Assembly: GCA_937902565.1 (NCBI GenBank)
Contig: CALFMX010000207.1
Location: 1-7,625 of the forward strand
Reading direction: 5' to 3'
Source of the DNA: an uncultured Spirochaetales bacterium
Lineage (GTDB): Bacteria; Spirochaetota; Spirochaetia; Sphaerochaetales; Sphaerochaetaceae
DNA length: 7,625 nt
This document shows positions 6,921 through 7,625 of the stretch, one piece after another (positions within the stretch are counted from its first letter, which is position 1; every line of letters begins with the position of its first letter). A program made the position numbers and the translations under genes. The notes under the pieces were generated by a model, which ran no database searches, had not been told where the DNA came from, and worked only from the letters and a program-made list of their open reading frames with translations.

Positions 6921-6978
6921 CCAGATCCCATAGCTTGCGTTTTACCACAGCTGGTTTATCATTGGGGAGGAGGTCCCT
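6921..6978. other. Short spacer between GH3 and Memo-family genes
   Basis: A 58-bp gap without a clear terminator hairpin. It ends in a very strong ribosome-binding stretch, GGGGAGGAGG at 6964-6973, five bases before the ATG at 6979. The spacing allows either readthrough from the GH3 operon or a separate transcript. A TTGCGT / TATCAT pair (6935-6940, 6957-6962) has 16-bp spacing, but a start from it would fall inside the ribosome-binding site. Confidence 0.5.
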
Positions 6979-7625
6979 ATGATCAGAAAGGCTCAATACG
7001 CCGGCTCGTGGTACCCTGCAGACCCCACATCGTTGAGGGCATTGGTCGATGGATCCGTCGCCTCGCTGGAGCGTGTCGACTACGCCCACCGCTTTGCCGT
7101 ACTGCCCCACGCCGGTCTCTTCTACTCCAAGTATGGCATCGCCCCCTTCTTTGCCGCAGATCTCTCGGCAGTGGAGCGAGTGGCCATCATCTCCCCGAGC
7201 CACTATGCAAACCTTGCACCGAATGTACTGGCCAGTGCCCCGCTTTCGGCGTGTGAGACCCCGCTCGGAGAGTTGGCCGTGACGAACTTCAGCTTCAGCG
7301 AGTCCCGCTACTTTTCAGCAGTCCAGAGTGAGCACGCTCTGGAGATGGTCCTGCCGTACCTTGCGCATCTCGACAATCCACCATCGGTGAGCCTGGCCAT
7401 GGTCTCCCGTACCAGTGATCCCTCGGTCATCCATGCAATGGCCGCTCTCCTCATCGACGAGCTCGGCCGGGATGCGCTTGAGCGTGGGCGGGCGGCTCTC
7501 ATCGCCAGCAGTGACTTCACCCACTACGGACCGAGGTTCGGCTACACCCCCTACCAGAGCCAGGCCCACCAGCGGGTCAAGGAGGATGATATGGCACTGA
7601 GCACGATGCTCAGCGAAGGGAAGAT
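6979..7625 (+). CDS. amrB: Memo-family protein (AmmeMemoRadiSam system protein B), 3' end outside window
   Basis: About 215 residues are visible and the frame is still open at the window edge; the family is usually ~260-290 residues. It belongs to the Memo family, related to extradiol dioxygenases, whose bacterial and archaeal members often sit beside an AMMECR1-domain protein and a radical SAM enzyme. Motifs appear in order: AQYAGSWYPAD (5-15), VLPHAG with His44, AIISPSHY with His75, ETPLGELAV (93-101), SEHALEMVLPYL with Glu118-His119, and ASSDFTHYG with Asp179 and His182. His44 and His75 correspond to metal-binding histidines described for human MEMO1; the Cys completing that site would lie in the missing C-terminus. 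The start is fixed by GGGGAGGAGG at 6964-6973. The cellular function of this system is unresolved, so I assign no reaction. The gene follows the GH3 operon on the same strand, but a sugar-related role is not implied by sequence. The radical SAM and AMMECR1 partners might lie just downstream. Confidence 0.9.
   Translation, partial: MIRKAQYAGSWYPADPTSLRALVDGSVASLERVDYAHRFAVLPHAGLFYSKYGIAPFFAADLSAVERVAIISPSHYANLAPNVLASAPLSACETPLGELAVTNFSFSESRYFSAVQSEHALEMVLPYLAHLDNPPSVSLAMVSRTSDPSVIHAMAALLIDELGRDALERGRAALIASSDFTHYGPRFGYTPYQSQAHQRVKEDDMALSTMLSEGK

Noticed and set aside
6935..6962. A -35/-10 pair (TTGCGT, TATCAT) before the Memo-family gene
   Set aside because: The -35 is weak and a transcript starting from it would begin within the ribosome-binding site, leaving no usable leader.

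Overview
The window reads as two unrelated genomic segments joined near position 3583-3592. The left segment (1 to about 3591) looks like a high-GC betaproteobacterium, probably Comamonadaceae-like. It prefers CTG for Leu and CGC for Arg and carries a Tat-exported selenocysteine formate dehydrogenase of the FdnG/FdoG type. The right segment (about 3583 to 7625) looks like an anaerobic carbohydrate fermenter, most likely a spirochaete (Sphaerochaeta-like) or a comparable anaerobe. It shifts to CTC for Leu and uses AGG/AGA for Arg freely. Both taxon assignments are inferences from protein character and codon use, not from a database search.

Layout, left segment: the C-terminal part of a DUF1266-family protein (+, cut by the window edge); a convergent NlpC/P60 (C40) lipoprotein gene (-, 418-993); a 237-bp AT-richer divergent spacer with a large imperfect dyad and a possible sigma-54-like motif; then the formate dehydrogenase alpha subunit from 1231. 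Its in-frame UGA at 1819-1821 is a selenocysteine codon, followed at once by a convincing bacterial SECIS hairpin, so an automated caller will wrongly break this gene in two. The gene then loses its last roughly 230 residues at the junction.

Layout, right segment: the last ~45 residues of a MalF-type sugar ABC permease, a complete MalG-type permease (3717-4562, ATGA overlap), a GH3 beta-glycosidase without a signal peptide (4566-6920, 3-nt gap), and the start of a Memo-family gene (AmmeMemoRadiSam protein B, 6979 to the window end). The permeases and the GH3 enzyme form a compact oligosaccharide uptake and intracellular hydrolysis operon. The Memo-family gene follows after 58 bp and belongs to a widespread but functionally unresolved system.

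The main caution is the junction. The reading frame from 1834 to 3720 looks like one protein joining a formate dehydrogenase to a membrane helix. Both partners are cut where they would share an Ala-Ser-Ala stretch (GCCTCGGCG), which is what a metagenomic mis-assembly or chimeric molecule would produce. I found no CRISPR array, tRNA, rRNA or insertion sequence.
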